Positions 17,365 to 24,870 of a stretch of 43,038 nt of DNA are shown piece after piece; position 1 is the stretch's first letter, and every line of letters starts with the position of its first letter. A program made the translations under genes and the position numbers. The notes below the pieces were generated by a model that searched no databases, was not told the origin of the DNA, and saw nothing but the letters and a program-made list of their open reading frames with translations. Source of the DNA: an uncultured Pseudomonadota bacterium (lineage in GTDB: Bacteria; Pseudomonadota; Gammaproteobacteria; Burkholderiales; SG8-39); assembly GCA_903829815.1 (NCBI GenBank), contig CAIKRR010000068.1, positions 1 through 43,038 on the forward strand, written 5' to 3'.

Positions 17365-18690
17365 ATGAAAAGCCTGGGGGGATCGGCCCATGCGCTGGTT
17401 GACATGCAACTGGGCGAGATAAGCCGTGAGCTGTTCGTCAACCAGGACCTCTATCGCGAGGAACAGGAACGCATCTTCGCCCGTGCCTGGCTCTATGTGG
17501 GCCACGAAAGCCAGGTGAAGGCACCGGGTGACTTCTTCACTTCGAAAATGGGCGAGGAATCGGTCATCCTCACTCGTGACCGAGCCGGCAAGCTGCACGT
17601 GTTTCTGAACACCTGCCGCCATCGCGGCATGAAGGTCTGTCGCTATGACCAGGGCAATACGAAAAATTTCATCTGTCCGTATCACGGATGGAGCTTTGCC
17701 ACCGACGGCAAACTGGTCGGCGTCAATGACTACCAGGCAGCCTATCAACCCCCCTTCGACCGCGACCAGTGGGGGCTGGTTGAAGTGGCGCAACTCAAGG
17801 TCTTTCGCGGCACGGTCTGGGCGACCTGGGACCCGCAGGCCCCCTCGTTCGAGGACTACATGGGCGAGGCCATGTTCGCGCTGGACAAGGGGTTCGCACC
17901 CTGGGATGGCGGCGATGGCCAGACCGAGCTGCTCGGGGTCCCGCAGAAGTGGATCATCCCGTCGAACTGGAAATTCGTTGCCGAGAACTTCTCGTGCGAC
18001 GTGCTGCACACCGTGAGTCATCGCTCGGTGGACATGGTGGGCATCGGTCCGAGCGTCGGCGAGGGCCGGCGTGATCCGATGGGGCGCCAGCTGGTGACCA
18101 GCTATCCGGGTGGGCACGGCTGTCTCTACGGGATATGGCCCACCGAAACGCCACGCCAGGACTATGCCGGCTCGGCCGAGACAGCGGCCTACTTCCAGGA
18201 TTGCTGGCAGCGCCGTATCAAGCGCATGGGCAAGCAGGCCGGCATCATCCCGGTCGTCGGGACGATGTTTCCCAACATGTCCTTCCACGCCCAGCAACCA
18301 CGAACCATCCTCGTGGCCCATCCCAGGGGGCCCCTGGAGACCGAACTGTGGCGGGTGTACTTCGTCGACAAGGATGCTCCCCTGGCGGTGAAGCGCTACC
18401 TGCGCAGCTACTACCTGCGCTACTCGGGGCCTGCCGGCATGACCGAACAGGACGACATGGAGAACTGGAACTACGCCTCGGCCGCGAGCCTTGGCACCGT
18501 TTCGCGTCGCTACCCCTATCACTACAAGGCGGGCCTCCGGGCCGGCGGCGCCAGCGATGACGTTCCTGGCCGCGTGACCGAGAATCCGGTCACCACCGAG
18601 CAGAACCCCCGCGGGCTCTACAAGCGCTGGGCGGACTACATGGATGCGCCCGACTGGACCGCCTTGTGTGCGGCACAGGAGCAGCCATGA
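17365..18690 (+). CDS. Rieske ring-hydroxylating dioxygenase, alpha subunit
   Basis: Large subunit (441 residues) of a naphthalene/biphenyl-type dioxygenase. The Rieske ligands are in TCRHRGMK (Cys84, His86) and ICPYHGW (Cys104, His107). The mononuclear site follows NWKFVAENFSCDVLHTVSH: Asp212, His215 and His219. The histidines are four residues apart, where naphthalene dioxygenase has five. The enzyme would dihydroxylate an aromatic ring or oxidise a side chain together with the beta subunit encoded next. The start ATG 17365 has only a weak ribosome-binding site. The stop overlaps the beta start (ATGA). No ferredoxin or reductase is nearby. Confidence 0.93.
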   Translation: MKSLGGSAHALVDMQLGEISRELFVNQDLYREEQERIFARAWLYVGHESQVKAPGDFFTSKMGEESVILTRDRAGKLHVFLNTCRHRGMKVCRYDQGNTKNFICPYHGWSFATDGKLVGVNDYQAAYQPPFDRDQWGLVEVAQLKVFRGTVWATWDPQAPSFEDYMGEAMFALDKGFAPWDGGDGQTELLGVPQKWIIPSNWKFVAENFSCDVLHTVSHRSVDMVGIGPSVGEGRRDPMGRQLVTSYPGGHGCLYGIWPTETPRQDYAGSAETAAYFQDCWQRRIKRMGKQAGIIPVVGTMFPNMSFHAQQPRTILVAHPRGPLETELWRVYFVDKDAPLAVKRYLRSYYLRYSGPAGMTEQDDMENWNYASAASLGTVSRRYPYHYKAGLRAGGASDDVPGRVTENPVTTEQNPRGLYKRWADYMDAPDWTALCAAQEQP

Positions 18691-19250
18691 GCACCGGATA
18701 CAGCCCGTGCGGGCCGGATGCCGCGCGCCTGGCCTACCTCGACCTGATGCGCGAAATCGAGGATTTCTACTACCGCGAAGCCGACCTCCTGGACGAACGC
18801 GACTACGACCCGTGGCTCGAACTCTTCACCGAGGACGTCCTCTACTGGATGCCGATGCGCCTGAACCTGCCGTGGGAGGAGCGCGCGCAGGACATCACCA
18901 GCGAAGAAGACACCGCATGGATCCACGACGATAGGGCCACACTCGAGAAACGGGTGCGACAGATCCAGACCGGCATCCACTGGGCGGAGGAACCGCTCTC
19001 GCGCGTATCGCATCTGATCACCAACATACGACTGCCGGCACCGGTGAGCGTGCTGCCCGAAGGGGCCTCGGTCACGGTAAAAAGCCGCTTCTTTGTCTAT
19101 CGCAACCGACTGGAGACTGAGACCGATGTGCTGGTGGGGCGCCGCGAGGACCTGCTGCGTCGCCTCGGTGGCGAACTGCGCATCGCCCGTCGCAAGATCG
19201 TGATCGACCAGTCGGTACTGATGGCCAAGAACCTGACTGTGTTTCTCTGA
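18687..19250 (+). CDS. Rieske ring-hydroxylating dioxygenase, beta subunit
   Basis: Small subunit of 187 residues, with the SnoaL/NTF2-like cone fold. Family features are EIEDFYYREADLLDERDYD, WLELFTEDVLYWMPM, RVSHLITNIRL and FVYRNRLETETDVLVGRRED. It stabilises the alpha3-beta3 assembly and has no metal site. ATG 18687 overlaps the alpha stop by four bases and follows AGGAGC. The intact pair suggests a functional oxygenase. An 84-base gap separates it from the next receptor gene. Confidence 0.93.
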   Translation: MSTGYSPCGPDAARLAYLDLMREIEDFYYREADLLDERDYDPWLELFTEDVLYWMPMRLNLPWEERAQDITSEEDTAWIHDDRATLEKRVRQIQTGIHWAEEPLSRVSHLITNIRLPAPVSVLPEGASVTVKSRFFVYRNRLETETDVLVGRREDLLRRLGGELRIARRKIVIDQSVLMAKNLTVFL

Positions 19251-19334
19251 TTGCCAGCCCTTGCACGAACACTTGCAACACCTTTGACAACACCGCAGCC
19301 AAGCGGTGATCGAGCACCACACCGAGGAGACACC

Positions 19335-20486
19335 ATGAACTGGACAGCATCTGCAATAGTGGCCGGCATCATCGCAAGCACTGTGACCCTGCCCGCCGGC
19401 ACCGCCCTGGCCGCCGATCCGGTTCGGGTAGGTGTCATCTCATCCAATACCGGCCAGTTTTCCGATCTGGGCGAACGGGTCAACGCAGGCATCCGCCTGT
19501 ACATGAAGCTGAACGGAGATACGGTCGCCGGGCGCAAGGTGGAACTCATCTTTCGCGATGACACCGGCCCCTTTCCCGATGTGACCAAGCGTCTGGCGCT
19601 CGAGCTGATTGCACGTGACAAGGTCGATATCCTCACCGGCTTCATCTCCACACCAGGCGCATTGGCCACGGTGCCGGTCGCCACCGAGGCAAAGAAACCC
19701 ACCCTGCTTATCCAGGCGGCAACCTCGGGCATCACCGAACGATCGCCCTACATGGCGCGCCTGTCCTACACCGTTGGCGGCATGGCCGCGCCCATGGGCG
19801 AATGGGCAGCGCGCCACGGCATGCGGCGCGTCTACACCGTGGTGGCCGATTACGGCCCGGGCTTTGATGCCGAAGCCGCCTTCAGCAAGGCGTTCACCAG
19901 CAACGGCGGCACGATAGCAGGCAACCTGCGGGCGCCTCTCACCAGTTACGACTATGCGGTCTTTCTCGAGCGAGTGAAGAACGAAAAGCCCGATGCGGTG
20001 TTTGCCTTCGTGCCGGCAGGTCGTTCGGCCATTGCCTTCATGAAGGCCTTCGAGGACCTGGGGCTTGCGCGGGCCGGCATCAAGCTCATCACAACCGGCG
20101 ACATCGTGGCCGAGGCCGGCCTGCCGGCTGTGGGTGATCCGGCACTGGGCGTGATCTCGACGTTTCACTACTCGACGGTGCACGAGTCGGCAGAGAACAC
20201 TGCGTTTCTCAAGGCCTTTCGCGATGCCAATGGCGATGTCGATGTCGACTTCCTGACCGTGCAGGGTTACGACACGATGGATGCCATCTATCAGGTGTTG
20301 AAGAAGACCGGTGGCGACACCAACCCCGACAAATTCATGGCAGCGCTGTCGGGCCTCAAGCTGAACAGCCCCAGGGGGCCGATCACGATCAACGCGCAGA
20401 CCCGCAACGTCGATCAGACCATCTACATCCGGCGCGTCGAAAAACGCAATGGCAAACTGGTGAATGTAGAGTTCGACAAGCTCTGA
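19335..20486 (+). CDS. Liv-type ABC substrate-binding protein without own permease
   Basis: A periplasmic type I binding protein of 383 residues. A Sec signal ends at ALAADP, after which VRVGVISSNTGQFSDLGERV begins the first lobe. DDTGPFPDVTKRLALELI and GMRRVYTVVADYGPG match the aromatic-acid subgroup of LivK-like receptors. GAGGAGACACC before ATG 19335 is a strong ribosome-binding site; the open frame back to 19251 has no family sequence. No permease or ATPase adjoins it, so it may feed the importer encoded at 7987-11481 or act with distant subunits. It follows the Rieske pair, suggesting uptake of the oxygenase substrate. Confidence 0.9.
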   Translation: MNWTASAIVAGIIASTVTLPAGTALAADPVRVGVISSNTGQFSDLGERVNAGIRLYMKLNGDTVAGRKVELIFRDDTGPFPDVTKRLALELIARDKVDILTGFISTPGALATVPVATEAKKPTLLIQAATSGITERSPYMARLSYTVGGMAAPMGEWAARHGMRRVYTVVADYGPGFDAEAAFSKAFTSNGGTIAGNLRAPLTSYDYAVFLERVKNEKPDAVFAFVPAGRSAIAFMKAFEDLGLARAGIKLITTGDIVAEAGLPAVGDPALGVISTFHYSTVHESAENTAFLKAFRDANGDVDVDFLTVQGYDTMDAIYQVLKKTGGDTNPDKFMAALSGLKLNSPRGPITINAQTRNVDQTIYIRRVEKRNGKLVNVEFDKL

Positions 20487-20487
20487 A

Positions 20488-20512
20488 CACACGCACCAGG
20501 CCCGCGCGTGTG
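20488..20512 (+). terminator. GC-rich hairpin after the receptor gene
   Basis: CACACGC (20488-20494) pairs with GCGTGTG (20506-20512) around an 11-base loop, directly after the receptor stop (20484-20486). An alternative register (20490-20496 with 20510-20516) is also perfect. No T-run follows, so termination is only a possibility. Confidence 0.35.
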
Positions 20513-20569
20513 CGTGCGGTTCTCAAGCGGCGGCCACCGGGTCAACAGGCCTCTCCAAGGAACACCGTC

Positions 20570-20587
20570 ATGAATGCACCGCGATGA
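20570..20587 (+). CDS. five-codon leader ORF (MNAPR) coupled to the Bug receptor
   Basis: AAGGA sits eight bases before ATG 20570, an ideal position. That frame reads MNAPR and stops at TGA 20585-20587, which overlaps the receptor ATG at 20584 (ATGA). The receptor ATG itself lies 22 bases from the AAGGA, too far to use it directly. Translation of the receptor by termination and reinitiation after this mini-ORF is a reasonable inference. No attenuation structure was seen. Confidence 0.4.
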   Translation: MNAPR

Positions 20588-21612
20588 CCCAGCCATACCG
20601 CACCGCCGGGCAGAAACAGCCACACCACCGGTGCCAGGTGCTGCAACGCCTGGCGGCCGTTCTGATGGCAGGCCTCATCACCGGGCATGCGGGTGGCGCA
20701 TGCGCTCAGACCTACCCCGCACGCCCGGTTCACATCCTGTCGGTCTACCCAAGCGGGGCCGGCCCCGACCTGGTAGCCCGGATGTTCGCCGACAAGCTCA
20801 GCCGCTTGTGGAACCAGCCTGTCACAGTAGAGGCAAAGCCTGGCGCAAACGGATTCATCGCTCTGGAAAACACGCGTCGAGCAGCGCCCGATGGACACAC
20901 ACTGCTGGTGGTGGGCGACTCGCACATGACGCTCAACCCCAGCCTGTTTCGCAACGTGCCCTATGACCCCGAGGCCGACTTCACGCCGATCGCGATGCAG
21001 TTCCGCACCCCCTTCTTCGTGGCGGTGTCAGCCACCGGTCCCTATCGCACCGTGGCCGATCTGCTGGGCGCATTGAAGGCCCGTCCGGGTCGGATATCGG
21101 TCGGCATGCCCTACATAGGGAGCCCTGCGCACCTGGGCGCGGTCAGCCTGGAACAGGCGCTGGGCACCACCATGATCCACGTCCCGTTCAAGGAAAACGC
21201 CGCGCTCTTTGCCAGCCTGTCCAATGGCGATATCGACTGGCTCATCGGCACGATTGCCAGCGCCGGTGCCTTCTACAAGTCAGGCCGACTGCGTTTCCTG
21301 GCAGTCATCGCCCGATCGCGCCTGGCCTCCCACCCCGACATACCGACACTGGCCGAGGAAGGTGGCCCTGCCTCGGTCGCAGTGGGCGCCTGGGTTGCCT
21401 TTGTAGGTCCGCGCGACATCGCCCCCGAGGTGGTGAACACCATCAACCGGAGCGTTGGCCAGGTGCTTGCAGACGATGACTTCCGCCAACGCATGGCCGG
21501 GTTCGGGTTTCTGCCCACAGCCTCCACGCCGCAGGAACTGGCCGACACGATCCGTACCGACCTGGCACGGAACGCCGAAACGATACGTCGCGCCGGGATC
21601 AAGGCCGACTGA
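20584..21612 (+). CDS. Bug/TctC-family periplasmic receptor
   Basis: Second Bug receptor in the window (342 residues). A long signal peptide ends at ACAQTYP. Family blocks follow: PARPVHILSVYPSGAGPDLV, VTVEAKPGANGFIA, APDGHTLLVVGDSH, ISVGMPYIGSPAHLGAVSLE, MIHVPFKENAALFASL, and SHPDIPTLAEEG. Ligand unknown, probably a carboxylate. It is not a close copy of the receptor at 14553: the ligand loops differ. No TctA/TctB genes adjoin. ATG 20584 has no ribosome-binding site of its own and is probably reached through the five-codon leader. It is followed by an exported hydrolase 55 bases downstream. Confidence 0.92.
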   Translation: MTQPYRTAGQKQPHHRCQVLQRLAAVLMAGLITGHAGGACAQTYPARPVHILSVYPSGAGPDLVARMFADKLSRLWNQPVTVEAKPGANGFIALENTRRAAPDGHTLLVVGDSHMTLNPSLFRNVPYDPEADFTPIAMQFRTPFFVAVSATGPYRTVADLLGALKARPGRISVGMPYIGSPAHLGAVSLEQALGTTMIHVPFKENAALFASLSNGDIDWLIGTIASAGAFYKSGRLRFLAVIARSRLASHPDIPTLAEEGGPASVAVGAWVAFVGPRDIAPEVVNTINRSVGQVLADDDFRQRMAGFGFLPTASTPQELADTIRTDLARNAETIRRAGIKAD

Positions 21613-21667
21613 TCGGGCAAAGCCATCCTGACTGAGTTGCCCCCCTTGCCCTATCTGGAGAATCACG

Positions 21668-22615
21668 ATGAACCCCTCCCGACGTAGCCTGCTGGCCGGC
21701 ACTGCAGCCGCCCTCGCCGCAGCGAGCATCGAGGCCTTTGCCCGCGCCCCGAAAGCCAACCGCCAGGTGCCTGGGGTGCACCGCATGCGCGTGGGTGATT
21801 TCGAACTGACGAGCCTCAGCGATGGGTTCACGCTCATCGATCAGTCGATCCTGCTGGGCGACCCCGACACCATGAACAGGCTGGCGCAGGCCGCACACCT
21901 GCCCAACTGGCCACTGCAACTCTCGGTGAACTGCTTTCTGGTCAATACCGGAGAGGCGCTCATTCTGATCGATGCAGGCGCCGGTGAACTCATGCTCCCG
22001 AGCATGGGACACGTCGATCAGAGTCTCGCCGCCGCAGGGGTCGATCCGGCCGACATCGACCAGGTGCTCATCACGCACCTGCACGGGGATCACATCGGCG
22101 GCGTGGTGACGCCGCAGGGCAAAGCGCGATTTCCAAACGCCATAGTGCGTGCAGGGCGCGCCGACATCGAATTCTGGACCAGCGAAGAAAACATGAATCG
22201 CGCAACCGAGCGCAAGGTCAGATTCATCGCACCGCGCCGCGCCGCACAAGTCTATGGGCGCCGCTTCGAGGGCTTCGAGCCGGGTACGGCTATCGTGCCG
22301 GGCATACGTGCGGTGGACAGCGCCGGTCACTCCCCGGGCCACAGTTGCTACATGATCGAATCGGGCGGCACCCGGGTACTGGCCACCGGCGACATCCTGC
22401 ATGTGGCACCCCTGCAGTTTTCACGCCCCGAGATCACCGTGCGCTATGACAGTGACCCGGACATCGCCCGGCAAGTGCGACGACGACTGCTCGATGCAGC
22501 CGCGGCCGAGAACTGGATACTGGCCATACCGCACGCGCCCTTTCCGGGGCTGGGCCGAGTCCGGCGCGATGGCGCCTCTTACCTCTTCGACCCGCTGCCC
22601 TGGCAGATGTTCTGA
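21668..22615 (+). CDS. exported metallo-beta-lactamase-fold hydrolase
   Basis: A 315-residue MBL-fold enzyme with a twin-arginine-like signal (SRRSLLAGTAAALAAAS). Zinc ligands are in THLHGDHIGG (His137, His139, Asp141, His142), with later ligands in SAGHSPGHSCY and ATGDILH. The layout resembles periplasmic lactonase-type members such as quorum-quenching lactonases, but the substrate is not determined. GGAG lies nine bases before ATG 21668. It could open a lactone or ester formed in the upstream catabolic steps. It is convergent with the DUF2892 gene. Confidence 0.88.
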   Translation: MNPSRRSLLAGTAAALAAASIEAFARAPKANRQVPGVHRMRVGDFELTSLSDGFTLIDQSILLGDPDTMNRLAQAAHLPNWPLQLSVNCFLVNTGEALILIDAGAGELMLPSMGHVDQSLAAAGVDPADIDQVLITHLHGDHIGGVVTPQGKARFPNAIVRAGRADIEFWTSEENMNRATERKVRFIAPRRAAQVYGRRFEGFEPGTAIVPGIRAVDSAGHSPGHSCYMIESGGTRVLATGDILHVAPLQFSRPEITVRYDSDPDIARQVRRRLLDAAAAENWILAIPHAPFPGLGRVRRDGASYLFDPLPWQMF

Positions 22616-22631
22616 GGGCGATGGGGTGGTG

Positions 22632-22826
22632 CTACCGGGCCTTGATCGAGCAGGTATTGATCCCGAACAGCGTGTAGGCGCCACAGAAACTGAATAGCCC
22701 TGTGGCCAGCACAATGAGGCCCAGCCAACCCCATGCACCCACTTGCCCGGTCGCAGCAAGCGCGATGAGTACAAGGCCTGCCAGGATGCGCAGACCCCGA
22801 TCGATACCACCCACGTTCTTCTTCAT
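22632..22826 (-). CDS. DUF2892 (YgaP-like) small membrane protein
   Basis: A 64-residue protein with two hydrophobic helices: a start like KNVGGIDRGLRILAGLVLIA, and FSFCGAYTLFGINTCS at the end. This is the DUF2892 pattern, often attached to or beside rhodanese and persulfide enzymes. The two C-terminal cysteines could take part in sulfur transfer (inference). ATG 22826 follows AGGAG by seven bases; a TTG at 22850 would overlap the upstream enzyme. It lies directly downstream of the persulfide-dioxygenase-like gene. Confidence 0.82.
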   Translation of the reverse strand: MKKNVGGIDRGLRILAGLVLIALAATGQVGAWGWLGLIVLATGLFSFCGAYTLFGINTCSIKAR

Positions 22827-22846
22827 GGACTGCTCCTTGTGCGCCT

Positions 22847-23740
22847 TCAAAGCGCGTTGAGGGGAATCTTGAGATAGGACGTTCCGTTGGCTTCCGGCGG
22901 CGGCATGGCGCCCGCTCTGATGTTGATCTGTACTGCGGGCAGGATCAGCACCGGCATCTCGAGCGTCGCGTCACGCCGGGTGCGCATCTGCACGAACGCT
23001 TCGGCGCTGATGCCCTCATGCACATGGATGTTGTGTGCGCGCTGTTCAGCAACTGTGGTCTGGAAAACCACACCACGGCCCTGAGGTGGATAGTCGTGAC
23101 ACATGAAAAGCCGGGTCTGCGGGGGCAGGCTGAGCAATCTGCCAATGGACGCATGGAGCGTGCGCGCGTCGCCGCCCGGAAAGTCACAGCGTGCCGTGCC
23201 CACATCGGGCATGAAGAGCGTATCGCCCACGAACACGGCATCGCCAAAGCGGTACGCCACGCAGGCAGGCGTATGCCCAGGCACGGCCATCACCTCACCG
23301 ACCAACACGCCGAGCGCGATCGGCGCGCCGTCGGCAAGCAGCACATCGAACTGCAAGCCATCGGGCCGAAATTCAGGTTCGAGATTGAAGATGCCCTTGA
23401 ACACTTTCTGCACCCGCGTGATCTGATCGCCGATGGCGGTACGCCCTCCCAGTTGCGCCTTGAGGTAGGGCGCGGCACTGAGATGATCAGCGTGCGCGTG
23501 GGTCTCGAGAATCCAGGCCACGGTCAGATCATTGGCACGCACATGCTCGATCACCTTGTCAGCCGCCACCGTTTCGGTGCGCCCGGACTTGGGATCGTAG
23601 TCGAGCACCGAGTCGATGATGGCGCAAGGCGTGCCCCGACCCCCATGCACGACATAGGTGACCGTGGAGGTGCGCGGATCGAAGATACCGTGCACCAAGG
23701 TCGAGGTACTGACCGTATTCTCGTGGGTCATGTCTGCCAT
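22847..23740 (-). CDS. MBL-fold persulfide dioxygenase-like protein (Blh/ETHE1 family)
   Basis: A 297-residue MBL enzyme of the Blh/ETHE1 group. ILETHAHADHLSAAPYLK (His81, His83, Asp85, His86) is the metal motif, VPGHTPACVAYRF and FVGDTLFMPDVGTARCDFPG are the family signatures, and MCHDYPP gives a later histidine. In this group one iron ion is used to oxidise glutathione persulfide to sulfite. The C-terminal extension LPAVQINIRAGAMPPPEANG is typical of Blh. It sits with a DUF2892 protein and, divergently, a YeeE/YedE transporter, the usual sulfide-detoxification set. ATG 23740 lacks a clear ribosome-binding site; ATG 23731 is an alternative. Confidence 0.88.
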   Translation of the reverse strand: MADMTHENTVSTSTLVHGIFDPRTSTVTYVVHGGRGTPCAIIDSVLDYDPKSGRTETVAADKVIEHVRANDLTVAWILETHAHADHLSAAPYLKAQLGGRTAIGDQITRVQKVFKGIFNLEPEFRPDGLQFDVLLADGAPIALGVLVGEVMAVPGHTPACVAYRFGDAVFVGDTLFMPDVGTARCDFPGGDARTLHASIGRLLSLPPQTRLFMCHDYPPQGRGVVFQTTVAEQRAHNIHVHEGISAEAFVQMRTRRDATLEMPVLILPAVQINIRAGAMPPPEANGTSYLKIPLNAL

Positions 23741-23793
23741 GCTACAGGCTCGATCGGGACGAAACTCAGTATATTGAACTGGCCGCCGAACCT

Positions 23794-24273
23794 GTGCAGG
23801 GCGGCCCCATCAGCCAGCAAGAGGAGCATGCCATCATCGCCATCGACTGGATCCATTTCACACCCTGGGCATCGCTCACCGGGGGCCTGCTGCTCGGCAT
23901 CGCGGCGGCGCTCTTCATTCTGGTGAACGGCCGTATCCTGGGTATCAGCGGCATCGTGGGTGCACTGCTGCCCCTGCGGCGCGGCGACACGGGCTGGCGG
24001 ATCGCATTCCTTGTCGGCCTCGGCGCCGCTCCGGTCACCCTCCGACTACTGGCACCGGCAACGCTCCTGGCGGCACCCCGAATCGCTGCCGATGTCGTGA
24101 CCATCGTTGCAGCCGGCCTGCTGGTGGGCTATGGAACACGCCTCGGGTCGGGGTGCACCAGCGGACACGGCATCTGCGGCCTGTCGCGTCTCTCACCACG
24201 CTCACTGGTCGCCACAGCCTGCTTCATGGGCGCGGGCTTTGCCACCGTCTTCGTTATCCGCCACCTCATCTGA
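23794..24273 (+). CDS. YeeE/YedE sulfur-compound transporter, first half
   Basis: A 159-residue inner-membrane protein with about four helices. FTPWASLTGGLLLGIAAALF, NGRILGISGIVG and GYGTRLGSGCTSGHGICGLS identify the YeeE/YedE family; the Cys in GCTSGHGICG is conserved for thiosulfate or sulfane-sulfur passage. The only standard start is GTG 23794. Family proteins normally begin MxxIDWxxFTPW, and here that place is ATC ATC (23833-23838), with AGGAG just before it. Either a non-AUG start is used or the start codon has mutated. It pairs with the next gene and is divergent from the persulfide dioxygenase across 53 bases. Confidence 0.85.
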   Translation: MQGGPISQQEEHAIIAIDWIHFTPWASLTGGLLLGIAAALFILVNGRILGISGIVGALLPLRRGDTGWRIAFLVGLGAAPVTLRLLAPATLLAAPRIAADVVTIVAAGLLVGYGTRLGSGCTSGHGICGLSRLSPRSLVATACFMGAGFATVFVIRHLI

Positions 24274-24294
24274 ACGGCACCTGGAGCCCTTGCC

Positions 24295-24750
24295 ATGACG
24301 CGAAACACATTTCTGCGGACGACCGAGTGTGCGGTCGGGCTGATCTTTGGCTGGGGACTCATGCTCTCGGGCATGACCGATCCGGGCAAGGTACTGGGTT
24401 TTCTCGACCTCGCAGGCCCCTGGGATCCCTCGCTTGCCTTCGTGATGGGCGGTGCAATCGCCGTCGGATTCGCAGCCTTTGCGCTCGCCCGGCAACGCAC
24501 CGGCAGCCTGCTGGGGGGCGCCTTGCACCTGCCAGCCCGAAAAGACATCGACCGACCGCTGGTGATTGGCGCCCTCCTCTTCGGCGCAGGCTGGGGGCTG
24601 GCAGGTTTCTGCCCGGGGCCTGCGCTGGTAACGATGGCCTCAGGTGAGCCCAAAGCGCTGCTCTTCGTGGCAGCCATGCTCGGTGGCATGGCACTCCATG
24701 CATTGACCGATCGCGAAACACCTGGCGCCAGACAAGCGCCTCTGCGTTAG
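24295..24750 (+). CDS. YeeE/YedE sulfur-compound transporter, second half
   Basis: A 151-residue membrane protein, the C-terminal half of a split YeeE/YedE transporter. LIFGWGLMLSGMTDPGKVLG and GAGWGLAGFCPGPALVTMAS are the family blocks; the Cys in GFCPGPA is the conserved one. Together with the preceding protein it should form one transporter for thiosulfate or related sulfur. ATG 24295 lies 21 bases after the first half. It ends before the convergent bisC-like gene. Confidence 0.88.
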   Translation: MTRNTFLRTTECAVGLIFGWGLMLSGMTDPGKVLGFLDLAGPWDPSLAFVMGGAIAVGFAAFALARQRTGSLLGGALHLPARKDIDRPLVIGALLFGAGWGLAGFCPGPALVTMASGEPKALLFVAAMLGGMALHALTDRETPGARQAPLR

Positions 24751-24870
24751 CAGCATCAGGCGCCCGAATGGCCTCGCAGCCACGGCGGTGATACCAGCGT
24801 GCCTCGGATCCCGGCCCCCATTCGAAGACGCGACGGAGGTACTTTCGGCAAGACCCGGGAGAGCAAAGCG

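Noticed and set aside
23741-23793. BigR-type operator in the divergent sulfur-gene gap
   Set aside because: The CAGTATATTGAACTG segment has only 4-bp arms; too weak to call.
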